The notes under the pieces were generated by a model, which was not told the origin of the DNA, searched no databases, and worked only from the letters and a program-made list of their open reading frames with translations. Positions 43,242-52,731 of a stretch of DNA of 64,000 bases are shown here, piece by piece. The DNA lies in contig JASMLT010000003.1 in NCBI GenBank assembly GCA_030748555.1, forward strand, positions 1-64,000, read 5' to 3'. The DNA comes from Acidimicrobiales bacterium (GTDB lineage: Bacteria; Actinomycetota; Acidimicrobiia; Acidimicrobiales; MedAcidi-G1). Made by a program: the position numbers and the translations under genes. Within the stretch, counting starts at the first letter, position 1; each line of letters starts with the position of its first letter.

Positions 43242-44033
43242 TTAGACACTTGGTGGCCTCTCACGTGACAAATAGGCACCTGCATCGGCTAAAAACAACT
43301 GACCAGTAATATTTTGGGCAAAATTAGAAGCTAAAAAAACGGACAGGTATCCCAAGTCTTCGATATCACTCATTTTTCTCAATGGATTTGATTGTTGTAT
43401 GGCCGAAATTCGATCATCGTCGAAAAAATCTGCAACTGTTTCAGTCAAGGTTGTGCCTGGAGCGATTGCTAGAACCCTTATACCCATGGGCCCTAATTCC
43501 ACTGCCGCTGTCTGAGTTAGATGATTTATTCCTGCTTTAGCCGCACCATAACCCGCCAAGAACGGACTAGGTCTTGTAGTTTCACCTGAACTCACATTGA
43601 TAATTACCCCGCTTCCCGACTCACTCATATGTTTTGCTGCTGCCTTCATGGATAAGGCTGTCACTAAAAGATTTTGTTCAATTACATCCCTCCATTTTTT
43701 CTCATCCATTTCCAATAATGGAGCAGTCCCCTCTGGTCCTAGCATTCCAATATTGTTAACTGCTATATCAATCCCCCCAAGTTTCTCCGAAGACTCGTCA
43801 AACATTCTTTCAATCTGACCCTCTTCGCGAGCGTCACCGACAACAGAACAATGTGATCCTTGATTTAAAGCAGTCAACATTTCAACAGTTTCCTGTGCCT
43901 TGTCGACCCTCTTGTCCAAAACAGCAACACTCGCTCCAGCTTGGGCAAACAGGGATGCTATAGAGCGTCCTATTCCTGCGCCAGCACCTGTTACAACAAC
44001 ATTTTTTCCCGAATGGTCGATTTCAATTGACAA
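43242..44033 (-). CDS. SDR-family oxidoreductase in UGSC locus B
   Basis: Short-chain dehydrogenase of 263 residues. NAD motif VTGAGAGIGRSIASLF, NNIG in VNNIGMLGPEG, and catalytic Ser/Tyr/Lys in NVSSGETTRPSPFLAGYGAAKAG. The final LFLADAGAYLSRERP is typical of classical SDRs. It begins 1 base after the UGSC gene stop, so it is translationally coupled to the selenoprotein and probably processes its product or substrate. Confidence 0.88.
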   Translation of the reverse strand: MSIEIDHSGKNVVVTGAGAGIGRSIASLFAQAGASVAVLDKRVDKAQETVEMLTALNQGSHCSVVGDAREEGQIERMFDESSEKLGGIDIAVNNIGMLGPEGTAPLLEMDEKKWRDVIEQNLLVTALSMKAAAKHMSESGSGVIINVSSGETTRPSPFLAGYGAAKAGINHLTQTAAVELGPMGIRVLAIAPGTTLTETVADFFDDDRISAIQQSNPLRKMSDIEDLGYLSVFLASNFAQNITGQLFLADAGAYLSRERPPSV

Positions 44034-44034
44034 A

Positions 44035-44568
44035 TTAGATCTCCAATACTTTCAACAAATCATCCAAAGCGGACTCGATCCAACTCATGATAACCTCTTC
44101 TTCCGTGCCACCCAGAGGGTGTGGGACTACCACAATTCTCGCTTTTGGCATTCCTAAGCTACTGGCAGCGGAACGAGTTAACTCTTTAAACTTTTCTGTA
44201 GTGAAAACAACGGCTGGCACTCCTGCTTTTTCAATTTCAATCAAATCGTGGACACTCCACGAAGTACAAGATCCTCAATCGGCTGAACCGGTTAACACCA
44301 ATTGAACTTCTTCTGCAAGCATTCCAATAACTTGAGGATTGCATGCTGTAGCAGCATTAGCCCTTTCACCTTTCCCGGTGGTCACCGAAAACTTTGCATC
44401 AATTCTCCCTGCGAGTCCTTCAGCGATCTTTGTTAGTAACAAATCAGCATTTGGTTTACCGTTTTCGAGAACCCCTATTTTACCACCAGAGAATAATGGT
44501 GTAGTTGAACACAACTCAACCGCCTCATCCATTAACTCACCTTCAGGACTGTGAATCTTCATATTCAT
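44035..44568 (-). CDS. UGSC-motif selenoprotein, locus B (UGA 44277-44275 read as Sec)
   Basis: A 177-residue protein with selenocysteine at residue 98 in GSAD-UGSC-TSWSVHD. Reading stops at the UGA would split it into a 97-residue ORF and a second ORF (start 44244) in the same frame. It is homologous to the locus A UGSC protein throughout (KIGVLENGKPNAD; DLLLTKIAEGLAGRID; EKAGVPAVVFTTEKF; ARIVVVPHPLGGTEEEV). GGGAGG lies nine bases before the ATG. A SECIS-like hairpin follows the UGA. It sits between the partner protein gene and an SDR gene, in an operon with GMC and DmdA-like genes. Confidence 0.86.
44246..44277 (-). promoter_or_regulatory. Sec UGA and SECIS-like hairpin, UGSC protein B
   Basis: On the minus strand the UGA (44277-44275) is followed by the stem TCGTGG / CCACGA around loop AGTGT (44256-44252), starting 19 bases after the UGA. 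Loop and spacing are the same as in UGSC protein A, while stem bases differ in a paired way. It fits the bacterial SECIS pattern. Confidence 0.74.
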
Positions 44569-44589
44569 AGATTAGACCTCCCACTCCAT

Positions 44590-45642
44590 TTATATTGGAA
44601 CTGTCACACTTCGAGTCATTCCCCAGCTTGGTACTACACATGAATGCTTTCCAGCACCTCCACTTACTAGGACTTTGATATTTTCAACCTCTTGAGTCAT
44701 CGGGACTAACTCATCATCTGAAAGTGAATGCATCCAATCTGCCCACGCTAATAAGTTGAACTGTTCTCTGAAGCGGCCAGCTGGCATTCTTGCTTTCTCA
44801 AACAAGTAATTGGAAACATCTTCCCTGCTCCAACCTTGACTAGATGCCGTAGCGGCGTGTTCGGGGCAAAGGATAACGAACCATTCACCACCGGATATGC
44901 AAGCATTATTGACTCCAAAAGTCGTCATAGCCGAAGCAGCCTTATCAAGTATTCTCTCAATGTTTTCTGACTCCATGTCATGAAAATTGTGTGGGTTTTC
45001 TCCGCAATGCACAGTAAGTGCGCTGTCTGAATCAACTCCAAGCGTTACCGGATACGAATCCCAAGGGTTTTCCTTTTGATTCTCTGCAATGCAATAGGTG
45101 TACTTCGAAGGTTGGCCTTGTGTGGAAGCATCACCAGGACCTGGTGCCGCTCCTGCAATATGCAACAAGACAAGTCTTATCGCCCTTCCTACCGTTGCAT
45201 TTGCTCTATTACCGGGTCCAAATACCCCTAAACCGGAGTTAAAACCAAGTTCATCTACCACTTTTCCATGAACTATCAATAAAGGAGCAACAGGATGAGT
45301 TGTCGTGTTCACTCCACGCAAATTAATCCTTTGATTACCTAAAGCTTTTACAGCTGCAACAACAACAGGAAAATATTCAGGTTTGCAACCCGCTAAAACG
45401 GCATTAACTGCTACGGATCTAAAAGTTGCTGAGCCTCCTCGTGGCGGAAGAACTGTCAGCACTTCTTCTGGTGAAACCTCTATGTGACTAAGCATTTCAT
45501 TCACACGTTTATCCGTTGGTGCCACCAGTGGCAGACCATCCCCCCAACCATGTTTCTCAAATAATTCATAGATAGTGTCTGGGTCTTCATCTGGCAATTC
45601 AAGAAACTGTCTTCGACTTTCCATTCCAATATTCTCGCCCAT
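44590..45642 (-). CDS. UGSC-partner protein, stand-alone paralogue of the locus A fusion C-terminal domain
   Basis: A 350-residue protein homologous to residues ~150-480 of the locus A fusion: WGDGLPLVAPT, NAVLAGCKPEYFPVVVAAV, GFNSGLGVFGPGNRANATVGRAIRLV, ENPWDSYPV, CPEHAA and a Gly-rich VLVSGGAGKHSCVVPSWG end. The Cys in AGCKPE is shared by both copies. It lacks the thioredoxin-like domain and its selenocysteine. It ends 21 bases before the UGSC gene, so the two are probably made together and may form a complex. I do not know a tested function. Confidence 0.8.
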   Translation of the reverse strand: MGENIGMESRRQFLELPDEDPDTIYELFEKHGWGDGLPLVAPTDKRVNEMLSHIEVSPEEVLTVLPPRGGSATFRSVAVNAVLAGCKPEYFPVVVAAVKALGNQRINLRGVNTTTHPVAPLLIVHGKVVDELGFNSGLGVFGPGNRANATVGRAIRLVLLHIAGAAPGPGDASTQGQPSKYTYCIAENQKENPWDSYPVTLGVDSDSALTVHCGENPHNFHDMESENIERILDKAASAMTTFGVNNACISGGEWFVILCPEHAATASSQGWSREDVSNYLFEKARMPAGRFREQFNLLAWADWMHSLSDDELVPMTQEVENIKVLVSGGAGKHSCVVPSWGMTRSVTVPI

Positions 45643-45701
45643 AGGCTTACCGACTTTGCAGTTGGGAAAATTCGATTATGAAATTTTCACAATTTGTAAA
45701 A

Positions 45702-46817
45702 TTAGTTTCTTTCGCCAAAGTAACTTAAGTGCGTTGCTCTATGACTTTGACCATCTCTGCTCTCTGCGTTGAAATCACGGCCAGCATCTTTACTTGAAAT
45801 TAATGCTAACCCTAAATTTCCTTCCATGGCGGGTGACCATGCCGCTACGCGTATTTCCCCGATCTTATTTCCTGATTCATCAAATGCTGCCCATGGTTCT
45901 TCAGTTGGCGAAGCGAGAGGTTCGCCTGACAATAGAATCTTCACCAATCTTCTTGTGGGACCTCTGCTTTTTTCCGCTAGTAAGGCTTCTTTCCCGATGA
46001 AATGCTCATCTCTTTCCAAGTTCATGAAACGATCCAGACCCAACTCCAAAGGAGTCGCTGAAGCTCCACAGTCGGTCCTATATGAAAGCAATCCGCTTTC
46101 TATCCTTTCGACCGCATTGGGAGTGCCTGGGTGAATACCGTATCGTAAACCAGAATTCCAGACCCTTTCCCAAAGGTCTATCCCCTTTGAGCCGTCAGTT
46201 AGAAATAATTCAAATCCTCCTTGCCCACTCCACCCCGAACGACAAATTATGAATGGGATGTCGTCCAATTGTGTTTCCATAAAACCAAAGAAAGGTATAT
46301 CCATAACCCAATCTCCGAGTAAATCAACCATGGTTTGATCAGCCTTCGGCCCTTGAACTGCCAAAGGTGAAACTTCTGGTTCGAAGACACTGCAATTGAG
46401 GTTTCTTTCAGAACTTACAGCTTGAGCCCATAACAGAAGGTCACCATCTGCAATTGAAACCCAGTAACGATCGTCTCTTAAACAAAGTGTTATCGGATCG
46501 TTAATAAGAATTCCTTGATGGTCACAAATTGGCGTGTAACGAGCTCTGCCCTCCTTGCATGACCTCATTCCCCTAGTTGATAAATACTCAACCAGTTCAA
46601 GGGCATCAGGGCCCACTATCTCCACTTGACGCTCGCAACCTACATCCCAAATAGAAACCTTTTCAGTTAATGCCTCATATTCAGCAGTTGGATTACCGTA
46701 TGAAGTCGGCATATACATATGGTTGTAAATAGAAAATTGCTTAACTCCGTGTGAAATCGTAGCTTCGAAAAAAGGTGACTTTCTGACTCTTGAACCGATA
46801 GCAATTTCGCTGGTCAT
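45702..46817 (-). CDS. DmdA-like GcvT-family tetrahydrofolate-dependent demethylase
   Basis: A 371-residue aminomethyltransferase-fold protein. Segments GVKQFSIYNHMYMPTSYGN, IWDVGCERQVEIVGPDA, DDRYWVSIADGDLLLWAQ, VSPLAVQGPKAD and RSGWSGQGGFELFLTDG strongly resemble dimethylsulfoniopropionate demethylase DmdA, more than classical glycine-cleavage T protein. DmdA transfers a methyl from DMSP to tetrahydrofolate. Paralogues act on other methylated amines, so the substrate should be treated as probable DMSP or a related methylated compound. It starts 2 bases after the GMC gene ends. Confidence 0.75.
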   Translation of the reverse strand: MTSEIAIGSRVRKSPFFEATISHGVKQFSIYNHMYMPTSYGNPTAEYEALTEKVSIWDVGCERQVEIVGPDALELVEYLSTRGMRSCKEGRARYTPICDHQGILINDPITLCLRDDRYWVSIADGDLLLWAQAVSSERNLNCSVFEPEVSPLAVQGPKADQTMVDLLGDWVMDIPFFGFMETQLDDIPFIICRSGWSGQGGFELFLTDGSKGIDLWERVWNSGLRYGIHPGTPNAVERIESGLLSYRTDCGASATPLELGLDRFMNLERDEHFIGKEALLAEKSRGPTRRLVKILLSGEPLASPTEEPWAAFDESGNKIGEIRVAAWSPAMEGNLGLALISSKDAGRDFNAESRDGQSHRATHLSYFGERN

Positions 46818-46819
46818 TT

Positions 46820-48463
46820 CTATTTATCTCCTTTGTGTTTATAAACAGGTGAGTCATCTGCTGCTAAGGGAGTGTTACCCAATATAAGGTCTGCTGCCTT
46901 CTCGGCAAGCATCATAACTGGTGCATAAATATTTCCGTTAGTGATGTTAGGCATGACAGAGGCGTCTACCACTCTCAACTGATCCGTTCCATGGACTCTC
47001 ATGGTTGAAGGGTCTACAACCGCCATGTGATCTGTTCCCATTCGAGCGGAACAGGATGGGTGAAGCGCAGTCTCTGAATCCTTTTTAATCCAATTCAAAA
47101 TCTCGTCATCTTTTTCAATATTCGACCCAGGAGATATCTCTCCCCCATTGAACTCCTCAAAAGCTGGCTGGCTCATTATTTTCCGAGCAACACGAATAGC
47201 CTCAACCCATTCTTTTTTATCTTCTTCAGTGGAAAGGTAATTAAATCTAATTGACGGCTTTTCAAAAGGGTCATTTGTTTTTATTTTGATACTTCCGCGG
47301 CTATCAGAAAACATCGGCCCTACGTGAAACTGGTAACCGTGACCTGAAACCGGAGTACTTCCGTCGTATCTGATAGCAATAGGTAAAAAGTGGAACATCA
47401 GATTTGGCCATTCAACTCTTTCATTTCCTCTTACAAAACCCCCTGCTTCAAAATGGTTAGTTGCACCTGGGCCTTTTCTCAATAACCACTGAAAAAAAAC
47501 CAAAGGTCGTCTCCACACCTTCAAGTAGGGTGACATGGATACAGGTTTTTTGCAGGCGTACTGGACATAAACTTCTAAGTGATCCTGTAAATTTTCACCC
47601 ACGCCAGGAAGGTCAATCAATGTCTCTACACCGGCTTCCTCGAGGGTTCTAGCTGGACCCACTCCTGATAGTTGTAGTAGTTGTGGAGTGTTTATAGCAC
47701 CTCCGCAACAAATTACTTCACCTGCTGTGCTGGTTTTATTGCGCCTGTCTTTCATGAACTCGACCCCGACCGCCTTGTTGCCATCAAAAATTATTTTCGT
47801 GACATGAGCTCTTGTTATGACATCTAAATTTGGCCTTGAGGCAACAGGGTGTAAATAAGCAACTGAAGCAGAGTTTCGTCTCCCCCTGTAAATATTTCGG
47901 TCAAAAGAAGCGAACCCCTCTTGGCGGTATCCATTCACATCTTCAGTTATTTCATAACCGGCTTCCTGCACTGCATCAAAAAAGGCTCCAAATAAAGGAC
48001 TCTCAGCAGGTCCTCTTTCCAGCATTAACGGGCCACTGCCCCCTCTGTACCGGTCTACCCCATGGAGACAAGTCTCCATTCGTTGGAAGTAAGGCAAACA
48101 GTGTGAATAACTCCACTGTCTGCAACCTGGTGTTGCAGCCCAGCGTTCATAATCGGCAGGATTGCCACGTTGAAAAATCATGCCGTTGATACTTGAAGAA
48201 CCCCCCAACACCTTCCCTCTGGCATGAGACACTCTTCTACCTTCAAGTCCTGGCTCGGGGTCAGATTCATACTTCCAATCGTAAAACTTGTTGCCTATGC
48301 CGTATGAAAGTGCTGCAGGCATATGAATTACGAAATCCCATCGATGGTCTCGCCTTCCCGCTTCCAGCAAAAGGACTTTTACATTACTGTTTTCACTTAA
48401 ACGATTTGCGAGCACACACCCTGCTGAGCCTCCGCCAATGATAATTACGTCATAATTACTCAT
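46820..48463 (-). CDS. GMC-family FAD oxidoreductase (choline-dehydrogenase-like)
   Basis: Flavoprotein of 547 residues oxidising an alcohol group. The FAD-binding start is [19 protein letters not shown], the GMC signature [18 protein letters not shown], and the C-terminal catalytic region has [19 protein letters not shown] and [24 protein letters not shown]. Choline dehydrogenase (BetA) is the nearest familiar relative, but marine relatives use many alcohols. It is the first gene of the operon that continues to DmdA-like, UGSC partner, UGSC, SDR and PhyH genes. Confidence 0.9.
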   Translation of the reverse strand: MSNYDVIIIGGGSAGCVLANRLSENSNVKVLLLEAGRRDHRWDFVIHMPAALSYGIGNKFYDWKYESDPEPGLEGRRVSHARGKVLGGSSSINGMIFQRGNPADYERWAATPGCRQWSYSHCLPYFQRMETCLHGVDRYRGGSGPLMLERGPAESPLFGAFFDAVQEAGYEITEDVNGYRQEGFASFDRNIYRGRRNSASVAYLHPVASRPNLDVITRAHVTKIIFDGNKAVGVEFMKDRRNKTSTAGEVICCGGAINTPQLLQLSGVGPARTLEEAGVETLIDLPGVGENLQDHLEVYVQYACKKPVSMSPYLKVWRRPLVFFQWLLRKGPGATNHFEAGGFVRGNERVEWPNLMFHFLPIAIRYDGSTPVSGHGYQFHVGPMFSDSRGSIKIKTNDPFEKPSIRFNYLSTEEDKKEWVEAIRVARKIMSQPAFEEFNGGEISPGSNIEKDDEILNWIKKDSETALHPSCSARMGTDHMAVVDPSTMRVHGTDQLRVVDASVMPNITNGNIYAPVMMLAEKAADLILGNTPLAADDSPVYKHKGDK

Positions 48464-48557
48464 TGGAAGTATCCGTGTAAATCAAATTTTTCATACGAAT
48501 TGATTCTGCCTTCAAACTTGTCCTTAGTGGTGTCAAGGAAAACTTTTTACTAAAAAG

Positions 48558-48563
48558 TATCCT
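48558..48563 (+). promoter_or_regulatory. Candidate -10 box for the P450 gene (leaderless)
   Basis: TATCCT (48558-48563) lies five bases before the ATG at 48569, and the ten-base stretch TATCCTTACA recurs upstream of the SDR gene at 49763. Together these suggest a shared promoter type with transcription at or next to the start codon. No certain -35 box. Confidence 0.35.
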
Positions 48564-48568
48564 TACAC

Positions 48569-49744
48569 ATGGGAAAAAGTGCCTATGTGCCTAGATCAGG
48601 TGAGTCGTGGCGTGATCCTTACACCATGTATTCAGATCTGCGCGATAACTCTCCGGTACATTTCGTGGAAGAAGGATCCTACTGGTTCTTTTCTCGATTC
48701 GAAGATGTTTTCAATGCTGCAAGAAGTCCGAATATATTTTCCTCTCGACATGGTCTAACAATTGATCAGGACTCAAGCTATTTAGAAATGGGAGATGCGA
48801 CTCCTATAGTTTTTCTGGATCCACCTGAACACACCCAATTCAGGAGACTGATCAGCAGGGGTTTCACTCCTAGGAAAGCTGAAGACATGAGACAGGACAT
48901 TAATTCTTTTGTCGATACAGCAATAAATAGAATAAAAGAACTAGAAGACTGTGACATCATTTCTGAACTGTTTAAGCCCCTCCCGAGCTTTGTGGTTTCA
49001 AAATACTTAGGTGTACCAGCATCAGATCGAGTGATTTTTGACACTTGGACAGAAAAAATCGTTGCAGGTGCAATCCAAAATGAAGACAGTGAAGGACTCG
49101 ATGCCATTGTTGAACTTACAGGTTACTTCACTGAATTGATCGAGTGGAGGAAGAGGAAACCTGGGGATGACTTGATTTCAGAACTTCTAGAAATGGGTGA
49201 AGAGAAAGTTTCTATCATGTGGATTCTCGGATTGGCTTTCACGATGATCACCGGCGGAAACGACACCACAACTGGCTTATTGGGCGGTTCAGCCGTGTTG
49301 CTGACTGAATACCAAGATCAGCGAAAACTTTTGTTAGACGATCTAGAACTTTTACCTGCGGCAATTGAGGAATTGTTGAGAATGACTTCTCCAGTTCAAG
49401 GTCTGAGTAGAGTTCTTTTAGAAAATTTCGAGTCACACGGTGAAAAAATACCTTCCGGATCTCGTGTTCTTCTTGGTTATGGATCCGGCAATAGAGACGA
49501 ACGCGAATTCGGTGAAGACTCTGAAAAACTGAACATTCGTCGAAAAATAAAACGAACGTTGGGTTTCGGATCCGGTGCACATCTTTGTCTAGGTGCATCT
49601 GTCGCTCGCCTGCAATCCTCCATTGCACTTAAGGGAATTCTGAGGAATTTTCCTGATTTTCATGTAGATGAAAGTTCCTCCACCTACGCAACAGGAAACT
49701 ACGTGCGAAGGCATACATATTTAGCTTTCCACTCAAGTGGCTGA
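48569..49744 (+). CDS. Cytochrome P450
   Basis: P450 monooxygenase of 391 residues. I-helix FTMITGGNDTTTGLLGG, ExxR in EELLR, and haem loop LGFGSGAHLCLGASVARLQ. Composition matches the surrounding genes, unlike the P450 at 26919. It heads a plus-strand group with an SDR, HyuA, HyuB and an FAD oxidoreductase, so it probably starts a catabolic route by hydroxylation. Substrate unknown. Confidence 0.92.
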   Translation: MGKSAYVPRSGESWRDPYTMYSDLRDNSPVHFVEEGSYWFFSRFEDVFNAARSPNIFSSRHGLTIDQDSSYLEMGDATPIVFLDPPEHTQFRRLISRGFTPRKAEDMRQDINSFVDTAINRIKELEDCDIISELFKPLPSFVVSKYLGVPASDRVIFDTWTEKIVAGAIQNEDSEGLDAIVELTGYFTELIEWRKRKPGDDLISELLEMGEEKVSIMWILGLAFTMITGGNDTTTGLLGGSAVLLTEYQDQRKLLLDDLELLPAAIEELLRMTSPVQGLSRVLLENFESHGEKIPSGSRVLLGYGSGNRDEREFGEDSEKLNIRRKIKRTLGFGSGAHLCLGASVARLQSSIALKGILRNFPDFHVDESSSTYATGNYVRRHTYLAFHSSG

Positions 49745-49762
49745 GTGTCTTTATATCTTCGA

Positions 49763-49789
49763 TATCCTTACATGAACAAATTTGTTTGA
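49763..49789 (+). promoter_or_regulatory. Candidate promoter with a five-codon leader ORF before the SDR gene
   Basis: TATCCT (49763-49768) is followed four bases later by ATG AAC AAA TTT GTT TGA (49772-49789). Its stop overlaps GAGG (49788-49791), the ribosome-binding site for the SDR ATG at 49799. If translated, the short ORF would be leaderless or nearly so and could couple translation. It may equally be chance. Confidence 0.25.
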
Positions 49790-49798
49790 GGATAACCA

Positions 49799-50614
49799 AT
49801 GAGTCGGAATCACAAAGATCAAGTAGTCGTAGTAACTGGTGCTGGAAAAGGAATTGGACGTGCTATAGCGGAGCGCTTCTCGAGTGAGGGCGCCAAAGTA
49901 GTCGTGAACGATATTGATGAGGATCGAGTTAACGAAGTAGTCGCAGGCATCAACAACAACGGAGGTGAGTCTATTGGAGTCGTAGCTGACGTAGCTGATA
50001 GCAGCCATGTGAAAAGAATTTTCGACTCTGCATTAGAATCTTTTGGAACTGTTGACGTACTTGTAAACAATGCAGGAATCGTAAGCCCGATGCTTCACTT
50101 CTTTGAAGCAGACGAGGCTTGGTGGAGACGTATTATTGACGTTAATTTAACTGGACATTTTCTTTGCTCTCAGCAGGCAGCAAGGATCATGGCTTCCAAA
50201 AAACAGGGTGTGATTATCAACATGTCATCAGGTGGTGCGACTCGTGCGCACAGATCCTTCACGGCCTATGACGCTTCAAAAGGAGGCATAGAAGCTCTTA
50301 CTAGAGCGATGGCGCTTGATCTCGGACCTTATGGCATAAGGGTATGTGCGCTCATGCCGGGTTCAATCGACACCGAGGGAATGGATGAAGAAGCAAGAAA
50401 TCTTCGGGGTGAAAATATTCCTCTTGGTCGCCCTGGTGATCCTGATGATATGGCAGGTCCAGCACTTTTCCTTGCCTCTGAGGACGCCAAATACATCACT
50501 GGTGATGTGATTAAAGTGGATGGCGGAATGCTGTCACAACAGAGATCTGCAACAGTGGATATAGTCCCTCCTTCCACATTTCCACCTTTAGAGGACATTC
50601 TCGAAGGAGACTAG
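49799..50614 (+). CDS. SDR-family oxidoreductase
   Basis: Classical short-chain dehydrogenase of 271 residues. VTGAGKGIGRAIAERF, NNAG in LVNNAGIVSPM, and catalytic Ser/Tyr/Lys in NMSSGGATRAHRSFTAYDASKGG. DVIKVDGGMLSQQ near the end is the usual C-terminal motif. Its stop overlaps the GTG start of HyuA, so it is coupled to the hydantoinase genes. It probably oxidises an alcohol produced by the P450, but this is inference from order only. Confidence 0.88.
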   Translation: MSRNHKDQVVVVTGAGKGIGRAIAERFSSEGAKVVVNDIDEDRVNEVVAGINNNGGESIGVVADVADSSHVKRIFDSALESFGTVDVLVNNAGIVSPMLHFFEADEAWWRRIIDVNLTGHFLCSQQAARIMASKKQGVIINMSSGGATRAHRSFTAYDASKGGIEALTRAMALDLGPYGIRVCALMPGSIDTEGMDEEARNLRGENIPLGRPGDPDDMAGPALFLASEDAKYITGDVIKVDGGMLSQQRSATVDIVPPSTFPPLEDILEGD

Positions 50615-52731
50615 TGCCCGTAATGGCTAAGAATAAAATGCGAATCGGAGCTGATGTCGGAGGAACATTTACCGACGTAGTGCTGGAGGCAGGAGGGGAA
50701 ATTTTTTCAACGAAAGTTCTCACTACTTACGAATCGCCCGAGATAGGAATACTCCAAGGCATAGATGCAGTTATAGCCGATTCAGGAACTGATCTCTCAG
50801 AACTTGACTCCTTTATACACGGGACGACTCTTGCCACAAATGCTTTAATCTCTAGAACCGGAGCAAGAACGGCTTTTGTAACTACAAAAGGTTTTCGCGA
50901 CACAGTTGAGATGAGGACAGAGAGCAGATTTGAACAATATGACCTCAATCTTGAACTACCCAAACCTCTAATTGAGAGAAAAAACAGATATGTCCTTTCA
51001 GAGCGCATCTCTGCAGATGGCTCCGTGCTTTTACCTTTTGACGAAACGGAAGCTAAAAACCTTATCAATCTACTGTCTTCTAAAGAAGATAGATATGAAG
51101 CTGTTGCAATAGGTTTTATACATTCATACATGAATGACAGACATGAATCTCTCTTTCAGGAAATGCTTTTAGATCAGCTTCCAAATTTGAAAGTCTCAAT
51201 CTCGTCCGAAGTGTCGCCTCAAATGAGAGAATTTGAAAGATTTAACACTGTATGTGCAAACGCCTATGTCCAACCAATGATGGCCTCTTATCTTGAAAGG
51301 CTTAAGACTGAATTAGCTGATGCCGGAGCGAAATGCGATATTCATCTCATCCATTCGGGTGGCGGATTGATCAGTATAGAAAGTGCAATAAAATTTCCTG
51401 TAAGACTCATAGAATCAGGCCCTGCAGGGGGCGCTGTTTTCGCTTCTGAAATTGCTACTCGCCATGGAATAGACGCTGCTCTCTCTTACGACATGGGAGG
51501 CACAACTGCAAAAATATGCCTCATAGATGAACAATCGCCGCGATCTGCAAAGACTTTTGAAGTAGCGAGAACCCACCGTTTCACTAAAGGAAGCGGGATG
51601 CCTATATCAATACCTGTGATAGAAATGATTGAAATAGGAGCTGGTGGCGGATCTATTGCCAATGTTGATGACCTTAAACAGATAAGAGTCGGCCCTCTAA
51701 GTGCAGGTTCTGAACCAGGGCCCGCAGCATATGGGTTAGGTGGCTCTCTGGCAACAGTAACGGATGCAAACATAGTACTTGGTCGAATCTCACCGGAGAC
51801 TTTCGGCGCTGATGATATTAACCTCCTACCCGAAGAGTCCAGAAAGGCTTTATTAGCCGACGTAGCAGAGCCGCTTGAAATAAATGTTGAAAATGCAGCA
51901 ATCGGAATCATCGAGGTTGTCGATGAAAATATGGCTAATGCGGCTCGAGTTCATGCAGTAGAAAATGGCAGAGATGTATCCCAGTACTCAATGATTGCGT
52001 TCGGTGGAGGAGCGCCTCTTCATGCCTCTCGCTTGTGTGACAAGCTGGAAATAGAAAGACTACTTATACCTCCCGGAGCAGGTGTCGGTTCTGCCATAGG
52101 TTTTCTTCGAACACCATTTTCTTATGAAGCTTTGAAAAGTTTCTACGTTTCCATAGAAAATTTTGATCATGAAAGTGTGAACCAGCTTCTAAATGACCTG
52201 ACTTTAGAAGCTACAGAATTTGTAATGGAAGCATCAAATGAGAGTTTCCCTATCGAGAGTCTCACTGTGGAACGTTGTGCTTTTATGAGGTACGCAGGGC
52301 AAGGATGGGAAATCACTGTCCCTCTGGAAAATGCGATATTTGACCACTTGGGCATTGAATTACTGAACAACAAGTTCGAGAAAACTTATGAGGAGCATTT
52401 CGGTAGAGCTATAGAAGGTCTGCAAATTGAAGTAGTCGGGTGGTCCGTCAAAGTCACCTCTCCAAGACCAGAAATTGAAAGAACTGTTAGTGTTGCTTCT
52501 GAAAATATTGTTACAAGTGACCTTAAACGTGTTATCTATGACCCAGTTAAGGATTCTGAAGTCAATGCTTCTATCTTCGAGCGTGAAAAATTAAACCCCG
52601 GTGATTGTGTTATGGGTCCAGCAATAATTGTTGAGAGTCAAACAACAACTTGGATTTCGAGTGAAAAAAAGTCATCTGTGCAGCAAGACAACTGTCTACT
52701 GGTGACTAAAAAAACTGAGGCTGCCGAATGA
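50614..52731 (+). CDS. Hydantoinase/oxoprolinase family protein, subunit A (HyuA-like)
   Basis: ATP-dependent amide-ring-opening or carboxylase-related subunit of 705 residues. The N-terminal actin-like ATPase motif is RIGADVGGTFTDVVL, followed by FIHGTTLATNALI, SGPAGGAVFASEI and SYDMGGTTAKICLID. N-methylhydantoinase A, 5-oxoprolinase and acetone carboxylase beta share this fold. The GTG at 50614 overlaps the SDR stop; an ATG at 50623 is an alternative. It overlaps HyuB by four bases, and both subunits are needed for activity. Confidence 0.9.
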   Translation: MPVMAKNKMRIGADVGGTFTDVVLEAGGEIFSTKVLTTYESPEIGILQGIDAVIADSGTDLSELDSFIHGTTLATNALISRTGARTAFVTTKGFRDTVEMRTESRFEQYDLNLELPKPLIERKNRYVLSERISADGSVLLPFDETEAKNLINLLSSKEDRYEAVAIGFIHSYMNDRHESLFQEMLLDQLPNLKVSISSEVSPQMREFERFNTVCANAYVQPMMASYLERLKTELADAGAKCDIHLIHSGGGLISIESAIKFPVRLIESGPAGGAVFASEIATRHGIDAALSYDMGGTTAKICLIDEQSPRSAKTFEVARTHRFTKGSGMPISIPVIEMIEIGAGGGSIANVDDLKQIRVGPLSAGSEPGPAAYGLGGSLATVTDANIVLGRISPETFGADDINLLPEESRKALLADVAEPLEINVENAAIGIIEVVDENMANAARVHAVENGRDVSQYSMIAFGGGAPLHASRLCDKLEIERLLIPPGAGVGSAIGFLRTPFSYEALKSFYVSIENFDHESVNQLLNDLTLEATEFVMEASNESFPIESLTVERCAFMRYAGQGWEITVPLENAIFDHLGIELLNNKFEKTYEEHFGRAIEGLQIEVVGWSVKVTSPRPEIERTVSVASENIVTSDLKRVIYDPVKDSEVNASIFEREKLNPGDCVMGPAIIVESQTTTWISSEKKSSVQQDNCLLVTKKTEAAE

